Shown: positions 12,575 through 24,976 of the stretch, piece after piece
Layout: each line of letters starts with the position of its first letter
How positions within the stretch are numbered: position 1 is the first letter of the stretch
NCBI GenBank assembly: GCA_054601695.1
Contig: BAAHQB010000034.1
Span: 806,001 to 870,000 of the forward strand
Origin: Amorphochlora amoebiformis
Taxonomy: Eukaryota; Cercozoa; Chlorarachniophyceae
Length of the DNA stretch: 64,000 bases
Direction: 5' to 3'
Position numbers and translations under genes: made by a program
The notes under the pieces: generated by a model
What the model was told of the DNA's origin: nothing
Databases searched by the model: none
Seen by the model: the letters and a program-made list of their open reading frames with translations, nothing else

Positions 12575-13035
12575 AAACTCACGTGACATGCCCTTTCGTC
12601 ACGTGACATGCCCTTTCGTCACGTGACATGACCTTACGTCACGTAACATGTCCTTACGTCGGATGACATGACATTACGTCACGTGACATGCCCTTACCTC
12701 ACGTGATATGCCCTTACCTCACGTGACATGTCCTTACCTCACGTGACATGCCCTTACGTCACGTGACATGTCCTTACGTCGCGTGACATGACATTACGTC
12801 ACGTGACATGCCCTTACGTCACGTGACATGTCCTGACGTCACGTACCATGATTCTACGTCACATCACATGCTTTTTACGTCGCATCACATGCTTTCACGT
12901 CATGTGACATATCCCTACGTCAGGTAATGGTTAAGCGTGATTGCGTGATATGCTCCCACGTCACGTAATATTCCCCGACGTCACGTCGCGTGACATGTTG
13001 CGACGTCGCGTGACATGTTCTGACGTCACGAAATT
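12575..13035. repeat. 20-bp minisatellite CACGTGACATGCCCTTACGT
   Basis: About 22 units of 20 bp, degenerating after 12850. Each junction creates ACGTCACGTGAC, combining a CRE half-site (ACGTCA) with a palindromic E-box (CACGTG). GC-rich and CpG-rich unlike the surroundings. Confidence 0.9.
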
Positions 13036-13103
13036 ATGCGATATTTGAAACCTTCTCTATCTAACCTGCTCGACTGATGTGTATGTATATATCGGATTAT
13101 TGG

Positions 13104-13135
<32 letters not shown>

Positions 13136-13403
13136 CAGGATAATGGGTTTTTAATGTATAGTCTTATTTATGTAGGATGCTGCGTTGGGTTGGGTTAAGG
13201 TTAGGGTTAGGGTTAGGGTTAGGGTTAGGTTAGGGTTACGGTTAGGGTTAGGGTTAGGGTTAGGGTTAGGGTTAGATAATAGTAAACCTAGCCCTAATTG
13301 GTTCTGATTCGAATTTATGTAGGATGAGGTGCGTTTATGTATATATGTATAGTAAATGTATATATACATGAATATATATACATGTATATATATATGCATA
13401 TAT

Positions 13404-13440
<37 letters not shown>

Positions 13441-13475
13441 TAAATATATATATATATAATATAAGCATATATATA

Positions 13476-13507
<32 letters not shown>

Positions 13508-13570
13508 GTTTACCAGGCTTACAGGTGAAGTCTTCTTCTGCGCCAGACCAATCATAAAACTTGGTTCCTG
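13036..13570. repeat. (TA)n flanking a short telomeric block
   Basis: TTAGGG repeats occupy 13186-13275, and the rest is (TA)n plus unique islands. The island at 13507-13570 has a CCAG/CAG pair but no convincing reading. Confidence 0.7.
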
Positions 13571-13640
13571 ATTAGGGTTAGGGTTAGGGTTAGGGTTAGG
13601 GTTAGCGCGGGGATAGATTAGGGTTTAAGCACTGTATACA

Positions 13641-13679
<39 letters not shown>

Positions 13680-14390
13680 TTAAACTTTATAGCATAAGCA
13701 AAAACATTTTTCATCATAAACTTAACCCTAACCCCATTACACTAAACCTAACCTACAAACCCTGGTGTCCCACCCCTAACCCCTAACCCTAACCCTAACC
13801 CTAACCCTAATCCTAACCCTACTAACCCTATTCTTAACCCTGACCCTAACGCTATCCCTAACCCTAATCCTAGCCCTAAATATTATTAAACCCTAACCTT
13901 AACCCTAACTTAACCCTAACCAATCTTATCCGTACCCTATATCTGACCCTAATGCTAAAAATCTATTAGCGTCAGGGATATTGTATTTAAATCTAAGTTT
14001 GCAATTAGGGTTAGGGTTCGGATCATGCTAGGGTTAGGGCTAGGGTTAGGGCTAGGGTTAGGTCTAGGGTTAGGGCTAGGGTTAGGGCTAGGGTTAGGTT
14101 TAGGGCTAGGTTTTGGTCACGGGTAGGCTTACGATTAGGGTTAGGGCTAAGGTCGGGGGTAGGGTTAGGGTTAAGGTTAGAGGGTTGGGTTAAGGTTACT
14201 ACTAATACTAGACAAACAACAATCCTTAACCCTAACTAGAACCCCAACCCTAACCCTAACCCTAACTCTAACCCGAACCCTAACTCTAACTCGAACCCTA
14301 ACCCTAACCCTAACCCTAGCCGTAATTTCTCTAACCCTAACCTTAACCCTACCAGAAAGCTCGAAGTTGTTGAAGCAGATCTCTGTACCC

Positions 14391-14436
<46 letters not shown>

Positions 14437-14770
14437 AGTATGCTACACGATACATATATACATGCACGCAGCTAGGGTTAGGGCTAGTGATTAGTTTAGG
14501 GTTAGGGTTAGAGTTAGGGTTAGGGTTAGAGTTAGGGTTAGGGTTAGGGTTACGGTTAGGGTTAGGGTTACATACAAGCGCGTACTTATACAGTAATAAA
14601 TGCATGCGTTAACCAATGTAGGTATAATACCGCGTATACGCATTTACATGTAGATTCTAGGAGAATAAGGGTTAGGGTTATCGTTTGAGCTAGGGTTAGG
14701 GTTTAGCTAGGGTTAGGGTTAGGGTTAGGGTTAGGGTTAGAGTTAGGGTTATGGTTAGGGTTAGGGTTAC
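13571..14770. repeat. Mosaic interstitial telomeric region with strand switches
   Basis: TTAGGG at 13571-13605, CCCTAA at 13725-13962, TTAGGG at 14004-14205 (with a TTAGGGCTAGGG variant), CCCTAA at 14223-14352, TTAGGG at 14472-14570 and 14666-14770, with short AT spacers. Head-to-head and tail-to-tail junctions suggest rearrangement or repeated insertion. Confidence 0.9.
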
Positions 14771-14979
14771 CACTCTGAGAGAGTCGGAATCAATACACAT
14801 CGCGCCAAACGCAGCGCTAATAATAGGGTTATTAGGATTAGGGTCATATATATGTGTGTATATATGTGTGTATATATATAGATAGATATATACATATTTA
14901 ATATGCAAGATATTGTATATTTATACAATATGTATTATATATACATGCATCCAGATTCATATGGGGGCCCAGCTTAGCT

Positions 14980-15017
<38 letters not shown>

Positions 15018-15049
15018 GCGTAAGCAGTGATGCAAACATAGCTATATTT

Positions 15050-15112
<63 letters not shown>

Positions 15113-15177
15113 AATATATACATTTATACACCAACGTTCAAAAAATGTACACAAAGATGTATATATATATATATATG

Positions 15178-15221
<44 letters not shown>

Positions 15222-15265
15222 TAGGGCCATGGTTAGGATAGGGTTTACAAATGTTAGGGTTAGGA

Positions 15266-15338
<73 letters not shown>

Positions 15339-15388
15339 CTACATTCATTCCTACATATGCATATATATATACATACATTTATATATTT

Positions 15389-15425
<37 letters not shown>

Positions 15426-15532
15426 TTACATATATATATTAGAAAGAGCCATGGTTAAGTTTAGTATTAGGGTTAGGTTTAGGATTCCATCCAGTTTTTC
15501 GTCTATAAGAGTGTGAGTGAGTGTGTTCTCAC

Positions 15533-15600
<68 letters not shown>

Positions 15601-15615
15601 ATATATATATATTAG
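14771..15615. repeat. (TA)n block with telomere-like fragments
   Basis: AT microsatellite with short degenerate TTAGGG fragments near 15220-15265 and 15450-15482. No exon recognised. Confidence 0.7.
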
Positions 15616-15671
15616 TGTTCTCATACCCGGCGAGGGCAACTTGCCACCAGCCAGCTATTTTTACAATCTGG
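15616..15671 (+). CDS. Exon candidate [18 protein letters not shown]
   Basis: 56 nt between TATATTAG and GTATAT on the + strand. All three frames are open. The phase 2 to 1 reading, rich in Gly and Pro, looks most protein-like. No neighbour fixes the phase. Confidence 0.3.
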
Positions 15672-15791
15672 GTATATATATATATATATATATCATATAT
15701 ATATATATATCATATATATATACATATGTATATATATGTATGTATCTATGAATGAGTGTATACTCATGTGTTATAAAGTTGATTTTTGGCG

Positions 15792-15844
<53 letters not shown>

Positions 15845-15876
15845 TGTATCTATTATATATGGAAAATATAGTATTT

Positions 15877-15921
<45 letters not shown>

Positions 15922-16428
15922 AGTATATAGATAATATAAAATATATCTATGTACATATATTACATATATATATATATTAAGTGTATCCATGTATAAATAT
16001 ATATATTTATATATTTGTATATATATATTTATTTCCTTAGGTATTTATGATATATGTAAATATTCATGGAAGATATTTTAGAAGTTGCTAAATTAATTCA
16101 CTATTGTAAATATAAATATATATATTTACGTATATGTAATATATATATATATATATATATTTGTATATATTATTATGTTAACATACATAGGATGTTATAT
16201 AAATATCGCTAAATTAGGTCACAATTGTAGAAAAATATATGGATATATAGATACATATATACATATATACACATACGGATATCTAGATATATATCATATC
16301 TATATATATATATTTATAATGTATATATATATATGTATATACATGCACATATATATGTCTACACATTTATATATCTACACACATGCATACAACACATGTA
16401 TATATTTTAATATATAATACTTACTTAG

Positions 16429-16499
<71 letters not shown>

Positions 16500-16516
16500 A
16501 TGTATATGTGTACACA

Positions 16517-16557
<41 letters not shown>

Positions 16558-16614
16558 ACACATGTACATATGTATATATATATATATATGTGTGTGTATG
16601 TATATGTGTACACA

Positions 16615-16659
<45 letters not shown>

Positions 16660-16773
16660 CACAATATTTTTGTAATAATGGGAATATGTATACATATACT
16701 TATAAAAAATTATACAGTTATATTTACATATCTTTTGCATGCTATATATAAATGCATTTATAGTTATACTTCT

Positions 16774-16825
<52 letters not shown>

Positions 16826-16865
16826 TATATGTATATGTATATTATATGTAACATATATACATTCA
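15672..16865. repeat. (TA)n/(CA)n block
   Basis: AT microsatellite. Near 16080-16120 and 16190-16235 are two related segments (TTGCTAAATTAATTCACTAT and TCGCTAAATTAGGTCACAAT). GTACACATGTACATAT recurs at about 16509, 16556 and 16608. Confidence 0.7.
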
Positions 16866-17282
16866 CAAAGCTTAGAGTTAATCCTAGAGTTAGGGTTAGG
16901 GTTAGGTTAGGGTTAGGATTAGGGTTAGGGTTAAGCTAACAGTAATCTCGAACATATTCAGTATTCCCAACACAAGGACTACTAAGGACCTATCGAAAGT
17001 TAGGGAGAAGGTTCGGGTTAGGTTACAAGCAGAAATGAAGAGAGAGAATTACGTCTAGGGTTAGGGTCACGAGGGAAGAGAATTAGGGTTAGGGTTACGG
17101 GGAAGAAGATTAGGGTTAGGGTTAGGGAAGAGAACACATTACACTGAGAGTTAAGATTATGAGTACAGGAAGTGATACGTTAGGGTTACAAACAAGAAGA
17201 TTGAGAGGAGCTTGTTTAGGGTTAGGGTAGGGTTAGGGTTAGGATTAGGGTTAGGGTTAGGATTAGGGTTAGGGTTAGGGTT
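16866..17282 (+). repeat. Telomeric block with unrelated spacers
   Basis: TTAGGG tracts interspersed with purine-rich spacers such as GAAGAAGATTAGGG (17040-17130). Confidence 0.85.
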
Positions 17283-18185
17283 AGGGTTACAACATGGAGA
17301 CAGAGAGCAGGTTTAGGGTTAGGTTTAGGGTTAGGATTAGGGTTAGGGTTAGGGTTAGGGTTAGGGCTAGGGTTAGGGCTACAACATGGACACAGAGGGG
17401 GAGCAGGTTCAGGGTTAGGATTAGGGTTAGGGTTAGGGTTACAACATGGAGACAGAGGGGAGCAGGTTTAGGGTTAGGGTTAGGGTTAGGGTTAGGGTTA
17501 GGGTTAGGGTTACAACATGGAGACAGAGGGGAGTAGGTTTAGGGTTAGGGTTAGGGTTAGGGTTAGGGTTAGGGTTACAACATGGAGACAGAGGGGAGTA
17601 GGTTTAGGGGTTAGGGTTAGGGTTAGGGGTACAACATGGGGACAGAGGGGGCCAGGTTAGGTTTAGGGTTAGGGTAAGGGTTACAACATGGAGACAGAGG
17701 GGAGCAGGTTTAGGGTTAGGGTTAGGGTTATAGGGTTAGGGTTAGGGTTAGGGTTAGGGTTAGGGTTACAACATGGAGACAGAGAGGAGCAGGTTTAGGG
17801 TTAGGGTTAGGGTTAGAGCTCGGGTTAGGGTTAGGGTTAGGGTTACAACCAGGAGACAGAGAGGAGCAGGTTTAGGGTTAGGGTTAGGGTTAGAGCTCGG
17901 GTTAGGGTTAGGGTTAGGGTTACAACCAGGAGACAGAGAGGAGCAGGTTTAGGGTTAGGGTTAGGGTTAGAGCTCGGGTTAGGGTTAGGGTTAGGGTTAC
18001 AACCAGGAGACAGAGAGGAGCAGGTTTAGGGTTAGGGTTAGGGTTAGGGTTAGGGTTAGACTTACGAGAAGAGGGAGAGAGAGAGTATAACCATTCTGAA
18101 GGTGAAATTTGTCGTCTATGAAGGATTAGGATTAGGGTTAGGGTTAGGGCTAGGGTTAGGGTTAGGGTTAGGGTTAGGGTTAGGT
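17283..18185 (+). repeat. Telomere-based higher-order satellite
   Basis: About 11 units, each a TTAGGG tract plus the spacer TACAACATGGAGACAGAGGG and GAGCAGG. The last three (about 17760-18030) are near-identical and include GAGCTCGGG; their spacer changes to ACAACCAGGAGACAGAGAGG. The array is followed by more TTAGGG to 18185. Confidence 0.9.
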
Positions 18186-18357
18186 TACCGGAAAGGGACA
18201 GCTGAAGCTACAATTACGGTCAAAACCATTAAACTTTAACTAATATATATTTGTGTTTGTATATATAATATATGTATATATATATATATATATTATATGT
18301 ATATATATATATATATATATACATATATACACACAGGTAAAACAAATCTATATACAC
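18186..18357. other. Short unique spacer and AT repeat
   Basis: About 55 unique bases after the telomeric array, then (TA)n. No exon recognised. Confidence 0.5.
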
Positions 18358-18377
18358 ATAAAAGCACATCATATCGT
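18358..18377 (-). CDS. 20-nt micro-exon candidate DMMCFY
   Basis: On the minus strand TTTTCTGTGTGTTTATTGTAG precedes 20 nt, then GTGTAT. Phase 1 in, phase 0 out. The acceptor is strong but the exon is very short. Confidence 0.3.
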
Positions 18378-18724
18378 CTACAATAAACACACAGAAAATA
18401 CCTATATATATAATACCTATATATATATACCTATATATACACAATCACACATATACATTAACACATCCAAACATATCTGCCTTCGTTAACATACAACAAA
18501 TGTACACACACATTTATGTAATATACGCTATATATAACCGCATATATATATATATATATATATATATTACATTCATACATTGTACATTCATACATACAAT
18601 GTATATACACATAAAGATGGATATATGTATATATTCTATATTGTCCATAGTATATCTGTATATATATATATATATATATATACTACATACGAATATGTAG
18701 ATATATGTATATTTTGATATATAC

Positions 18725-18778
18725 ATATTGTTCAATAGATATCTCGATTTATATATATCTTGACGGCAAATTTGCTTG
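18725..18778 (-). CDS. Exon candidate KQICRQDIYKSRYLLNN
   Basis: On the minus strand TGTTTTCTTTTAAG precedes 54 nt, then GTATAT. Phase 2 in and out. Confidence 0.4.
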
Positions 18779-18845
18779 CTTAAAAGAAAACAATTACACA
18801 ATAAATTCACATATCCAGAATGCATATATATATATATATATATAG

Positions 18846-18880
<35 letters not shown>

Positions 18881-18884
18881 TATA

Positions 18885-19075
18885 TATGCCTTAATGTCGA
18901 ATTGGTCTGGTATCCAGAATGCATATATATATATATATTTATATATGTATACATAGATATATATATATATATATATACATGATGAAATAATTATACATAT
19001 ACATATAGGTATATATATATATATGTGTGTATATATTACTTATATATACCTTAACGTCGAATTGGTATGGTATCC

Positions 19076-19173
<98 letters not shown>

Positions 19174-19210
19174 CTTATATATACCTTAACGTCGAATTGG
19201 TATGGTATCC

Positions 19211-19259
<49 letters not shown>

Positions 19260-19271
19260 ACTTATATATAC
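18885..19271 (-). pseudogene. Three downstream copies of the tail of exon 19272-19318
   Basis: Copies near 18888, 19043 and 19183 share ACGTCGAATTGGTATGGTAT, preceded by TATATACCTTA (minus-strand PYQFDVK plus donor). They are separated by (TA)n and lack the exon's acceptor half. Confidence 0.7.
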
Positions 19272-19318
19272 CTTCACGTCGAATTGGTATGGTATCCAGA
19301 ACTCATATGTTTCACAGT
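19272..19318 (-). CDS. Exon candidate [15 protein letters not shown]
   Basis: Minus strand, acceptor GTCGTATTCCAG, donor GTATAT, 47 nt. Phase 1 in, phase 0 out; phase 0 contains TGA. The composition is clearly non-repeat. It is the parent of three truncated copies. Confidence 0.5.
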
Positions 19319-19324
19319 CTGGAA

Positions 19325-19405
19325 TACGACCCTATATATATATGTATATATACTATAAATAATAAATATATATATATATATTATATATATATATATGTAT
19401 GTAGA

Positions 19406-19437
<32 letters not shown>

Positions 19438-19541
19438 ATATATAGATATATATATGATGTATATTTAAAATAAATATATTTATATGTACATATGTGTATC
19501 TATGAATATATAAGAACGGATATGTATATATATATATATAA

Positions 19542-19581
<40 letters not shown>

Positions 19582-19665
19582 TTAAATACAAGTAAAATGA
19601 TTTGAAACATATGTAAATCTAAAGAAGATATTTACGAGTACATACGTATATTTTCATATATATAG

Positions 19666-19719
<54 letters not shown>

Positions 19720-20017
19720 CAGTACACAAACACATATCCATATGCCTACAACAGATACGATTTAGAGTAAAAAATTAGGGTTAATATTCGCCTTAGAGTT
19801 AACGGTTAGGGTTAGGATTACGATTAGGATTAAGATTAGGGTTAGGGTTAGGGTTAGGGTTAGGGTTAGGGTTAGGAAAGTACCCCACAGTCACTGGAAT
19901 CATCTACATTCTGTTGCCTTAGGGTTAGGGTTAGGGTTAGGGTTAGGGTTAGGGTTAGGGTTTGGGATAGGGTTTGGGTTAGGATTCAAGGATTGTTTAT
20001 ATATACACGTTGATATC

Positions 20018-20049
<32 letters not shown>

Positions 20050-20104
20050 GTATGTGTGTATATATATATATACACATATGTACGTCTTTTTGAAGTACGT
20101 ATGG

Positions 20105-20149
<45 letters not shown>

Positions 20150-20384
20150 ATATATGTATATATATATATATATATTTGCACATATGCACATACATAAAAT
20201 TTATATGTATATATGTTGCATAAAAAAATGTATTTGCGAGTGACATTCGCATACAACTTTGCATATTACATATATATGTATGTACATATATATATATATA
20301 TACAAGTATATGTATATATATGTATGTATAGATATGTTTATATATATATATATATATATATGTCTGTGTAATGCATTTCATCAC
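19325..20384. repeat. (TA)n block with TTAGGG at 19771-19985
   Basis: AT microsatellite on both sides of two telomeric tracts (19800-19876 and 19919-19985), separated by about 40 unique bases. Confidence 0.8.
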
Positions 20385-20427
20385 CTTCCAATAGGAAATG
20401 TATTGCTGATAACGATACCCAAAATAG
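20385..20427 (-). CDS. Exon candidate YFGYRYQQYISYWK
   Basis: On the minus strand the strong acceptor GTGTGGTTTTCGCAG precedes 43 nt, then GTGATG. The phase 2 to 0 reading is Tyr-rich; phase 0 (LFWVSLSAIHFLLE) is also open. Confidence 0.4.
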
Positions 20428-20454
20428 CTGCGAAAACCACACATATATGCATAA

Positions 20455-20985
20455 CTGGTTAGAGTGACGGGTTAGAGTGACAGATTAGAGTGACAGGTTA
20501 GAGTGACAGTTTGGAGTGACAGGTTAGAGTGACGGGTTATAGTGATAGGTTAGAGTGACAGGTTAGAGTGACATTTGAGGGTGACAAATGAGAGTGTCAC
20601 TTACAGTGACAAGTTTTGGTGGTACTCAAGAGTGATAAATGAGTTGATACATAGAGTGACAGTGTAAATCGAGAGTGTCAGAATAAAGTGTCACGTAGTG
20701 TGACAAATATAGTGATACGCTTACATCCAAGAGTGATATTAGAGTGACACTTCAAGGTGACATAAGAGAGTGTCAATTAGCGTGACGAGTTTGAGTGGCA
20801 TTTGAGGGTGACAACAAGGAGTGTCACTTAACAAGAATAACACATGAGAGAGGGAAGAGGGTATCGTTGGAGCGACACGTGCAAGTGACACGCGAAAGTG
20901 ACGCGTGAGAGTGACATGTGAGAGTGACATGTGAGAGTGACATGTGAGAGTGACATGTGAGAGTGACACGTGGAAGTGACATGTG
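20455..20985. repeat. GAGTGACA minisatellite
   Basis: Degenerate 14-15 bp units of TTAGAGTGACAGG at the left, drifting to GAGAGTGACATGT at the right (20895-20985, six close copies). About 35 units in all. Confidence 0.85.
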
Positions 20986-21279
20986 AGACATTTCAGGGTA
21001 GCACCAGCTGTTCGAATATTGTGAATCTCTTTTGTAGGGATATATATAAATATATATGTATATGTATGTATATATATGTATATATATTGATATATATGTA
21101 AATATATACATGCATATTAATGCATATAAATGTATATAAATATGTAAACATATCTGTATACAATATATATATATATATATATATAACAAATTAACATGTA
21201 TTCATATGTACAATATATATACACACACACATAGATATATATGTATATATATGTATATATATATATATATACATAGTTG
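20986..21279. repeat. (TA)n block
   Basis: A short unique stretch (20990-21035), then AT microsatellite. No exon recognised. Confidence 0.6.
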
Positions 21280-21512
21280 ACAGTCAAGACACGGCGTGTC
21301 TTGACAGTCAAGACGCGAGCTGTCTTGACGGTCAAGACGCGAGCTGTCTTGACGGTCAAGACGCGAGCTGTCTAGACGGCCAAGACGCGGTCTATCTTGA
21401 CAGTCGAGACGCGGGCTGTCTTGACAGTCAAGACGCGGGGTGTCTTGACAGTTAAGACGTGGGGTGTCTTGACAGTCAAGACGCGAGCTGTCTTGACAGT
21501 CAAGACGCGGCC
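21280..21512. repeat. 24-bp palindromic minisatellite
   Basis: About ten units of GTCTTGACAGTCAAGACGCG plus 4 bases. Each contains the near-perfect inverted repeat TCTTGAC-A-GTCAAGA, so every unit can form a short hairpin. Confidence 0.9.
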
Positions 21513-21688
21513 TATATACATATGTACACATTACATTATACATATATACACATATATATTATATATATGTATATATATTATATGTATATATAATATATTT
21601 TGGTATACCCAGAGATATGTTTATTGCTGCAACTGTAACAACGCCCATTCTAATTATATTAATATATGTACTATATATACTTAATATA

Positions 21689-21736
<48 letters not shown>

Positions 21737-21772
21737 CTTGTATACATACATACATATATATATATACATATA

Positions 21773-21850
<78 letters not shown>

Positions 21851-21941
21851 ATATACATATATATATATATATATATATGTATATACTGTACAAATGTATA
21901 TATGCACGTATATATAGATTGCACATTTTCATTTATCTAAG

Positions 21942-21976
<35 letters not shown>

Positions 21977-22061
21977 ACATATATAAATATATATATATTG
22001 TGTATGGACATAACATTTGTATACAACTATGTACATGAGTATTATACATTTACATACTATT

Positions 22062-22128
<67 letters not shown>

Positions 22129-22130
22129 AA

Positions 22131-22162
<32 letters not shown>

Positions 22163-22263
22163 ATATATATACACATATATGTTTAATACATATGTATATA
22201 CACCTAGTCTTCAAACAAGATCTAAGCCTTAGCCATATATTAACGAAATCCCTACATTTTTAA
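21513..22263. repeat. (TA)n block with an exon-like island at 21616-21660
   Basis: Mostly AT microsatellite. At 21616 CCCAG is followed by a segment readable as [14 protein letters not shown] or DMFIAAT before GTAACA. The boundaries are ambiguous. Confidence 0.5.
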
Positions 22264-22575
22264 TATTAGGGTTACGTTTAGGTTATGAGAGTTAGGGTTA
22301 GGATTAGGGTTAGGGTTAGGGTTAGGGTTAGCGTTAGGGTTACGAGGGTGAGGGTTAGGGTTAGGGTTAGGGTTAGGGTTAGGGTTAGGGTTAGGGTTAG
22401 GGTTAAGGATACTGTGTTCCTCCTTGTAATATAGCGCTGAGAAATAAGACGAAGCATGTAAAACTTAGGCCTAGGGTTAGGGTTAGGGTTAGGGTTAGAG
22501 TTAGGATTGGGGTTAGGGTTAGGGTTAGGGTAGGGATTTGGGTTAGGGTTACGGTTAGGGTTAGGGTTAGGAGTG
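22264..22575 (+). repeat. Interstitial telomeric block
   Basis: TTAGGG tracts at 22264-22406 and 22470-22575 with a unique 60-bp spacer between them. Confidence 0.95.
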
Positions 22576-22666
22576 TTGATTACCTAAATTTCCAAATAGT
22601 AGGCCGACGAAGGGACCTGTACATATATATATTATATATATATATATATTATATTTACATTATAAA

Positions 22667-22722
<56 letters not shown>

Positions 22723-22842
22723 GAGATGAAGCTATGTAAGACATAACTATATTTATATATATACATATAAATATATATATATATGTAGGTATCTATAAAA
22801 TATAAATATACATACACATATATATATATATATATATATGGG

Positions 22843-22888
<46 letters not shown>

Positions 22889-22932
22889 TGATATATATAT
22901 GTATCAATATATACATCTACATTTCTTCACAG
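22576..22932. repeat. (TA)n block
   Basis: AT microsatellite; no exon recognised before 22933. Confidence 0.6.
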
Positions 22933-22977
22933 GGATAGCTGTAGTATATATGTATGTGTTCAACTTTAAGTGGACAT
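22933..22977 (+). CDS. Exon candidate [15 protein letters not shown]
   Basis: Acceptor CATTTCTTCACAG and donor GTATTT bound 45 nt, phase 1 to 1. Three later copies (about 23065, 23236, 23471) have lost both splice sites. Confidence 0.35.
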
Positions 22978-22982
22978 GTATT

Positions 22983-23044
<62 letters not shown>

Positions 23045-23059
23045 TACATATATATGTGT

Positions 23060-23115
23060 ATACGGGGATAGCTGTAGTATATATGTATGTGTTCAACTTT
23101 AAGTGGACATATATT

Positions 23116-23195
<80 letters not shown>

Positions 23196-23288
23196 CATAT
23201 ATACATATATATGTGTATACATATATATGTGTATACGGGGATTGCTGTAGTATATATGTATGTGTTCAACTTTAAGTGGACATATATT

Positions 23289-23335
<47 letters not shown>

Positions 23336-23379
23336 TATATATATATACATATATACATATATACATATATATGTGTATA

Positions 23380-23459
<80 letters not shown>

Positions 23460-23530
23460 TATGTGTATACGGGGATTGCTGTACTATATATGTATGTGTT
23501 CAACTTTAAGTGGACATATATTTACATTAT
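23060..23530 (+). pseudogene. Three decayed copies of exon 22933-22977
   Basis: Each copy keeps TATATGTATGTGTTCAACTT and AAGTGGACAT, but starts TATACGGGGAT instead of TTCACAGGGAT and ends GACATATATT instead of GACATGTATT. Both splice sites are therefore missing. Long (TA)n separates them. Confidence 0.7.
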
Positions 23531-23640
23531 ATGTATGTATATATATATGTATATATATATATATATATATGTAATATATACATATTATATATTGATATGG
23601 ATACGCATGCCTTATCCAAAAACACGTGAAGAGTAGATAA
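23531..23640. other. AT repeat and short unique spacer
   Basis: (TA)n followed by about 45 unique bases leading into the GA tract; no exon recognised. Confidence 0.4.
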
Positions 23641-24231
23641 ACTTTCGATAAGAAAGAGAGAGAGAGAGAGAGAGAAAAAAAAAAGAGAGAAGGAAGAGAA
23701 AGAGAATGAGAGTTAGAGGGAATAATCTAAGGAAGAAAAGCGAGAGTGAGAGAGAGTGAGAGAGAGTGCAAGAAAGAGAGAAAGAGAGGGGGAGAAAGAG
23801 AGAAACCAAGAAATTAAAACAACATAAAGAGATGTTGGTTTTTCAGAAAGAGTGTGAGAAAAAGCATGAACTGGGAGAGCGAGCGAGGGAGAGAGAGAAT
23901 GAAAGAGTGAGGAAAACTTGAAGAAAGAGAGAGAGAGCAAGACAAGAGAGAGCGAGAAAAGAGAGAGCGAGACACTAGAGCGAGACAAGAAAGAGCGAGA
24001 CAAGAGAGAGCGAGACAAGAGAGAGCGAAACAAGAGAGAGCGAGACAAGAGAGAGAGAGCGAGAGCGAGAGAGAGCGCGCGAGAGAGAGAGAGAGCGAGA
24101 GAGACAGGAGGGAGAGAGACGAGAGGGAGAGAGATGAGAGGGAGAGAGAGCGAGCGAGACAAGAGAGAGAGAGAGCGAGACAAGGGAGAGGAGGGAGCGG
24201 AGCGAGACAGACAGAGAGACAAGAGAGAGAG

Positions 24232-24272
<41 letters not shown>

Positions 24273-24649
24273 AGACAAGAGAGAGAGAGAGAGAGAGACA
24301 AGAGAGAGAGAGAGACAAGAGAGAGAGAGAGAGAGCGAGACAAGAGAGAGAGAGAGAGCGAGACAAGAGAGAGAGAGAGAGCGAGGCAAGAGAGAGAGAG
24401 AGAGAGCGAGACAAGAGAGAGCTCTAGAGAGACAAGAGAGAGTGAGAGAGCGAGAGAGTGAGAGAGCGAGAGAGACAAAAGAGAGAGTGAGAGCGAGAAG
24501 AGAGAAAATCAAGAGCGCGAAGAGAGAGATCGAAAAAAAGCAAGAAGAGAGAAAGCCAGAGCGAGAAAATGTTTTATACAGCTACCAATGCGAATATTTA
24601 CATAATATATTAATATATATATATATATATTTCTATGGATATTATAATT

Positions 24650-24699
<50 letters not shown>

Positions 24700-24710
24700 A
24701 ATATATATAC

Positions 24711-24752
<42 letters not shown>

Positions 24753-24900
24753 TATATATATATAAAGAGGCTGCAACAACAGAGAGAGGGAGAGCGAGAA
24801 AAGAGAGACAGCGAGACGAGAGCAAGAAAAAAAAGAGAGATAGAGCGGAAAGAGAGAGAGCGAAAGTGAGAAGAGAGGGAAAAAAAAAAAAAAGAAGGTT
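23641..24900. repeat. Polypurine (GA-rich) tract interrupted by (TA)n
   Basis: GA-rich at 23641-24570 with GAGCGAGACAAGAGAGAGA sub-repeats and at 24768-24900, with about 160 bp of (TA)n between. The long ORFs on both strands are compositional. Confidence 0.9.
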
Positions 24901-24976
24901 GAGATGTGTGCATACCAGGAGAGCAAGTCACGCTTTCAGTGATTCCTTCACCTACTGGTGCTATTCTAAACTGTTG

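Noticed and set aside
23713-24512. Ser/Leu and Glu/Arg ORFs over 200 aa on opposite strands
   Set aside because: They are produced by the GA repeat; the mirror-image ORFs on both strands show this.
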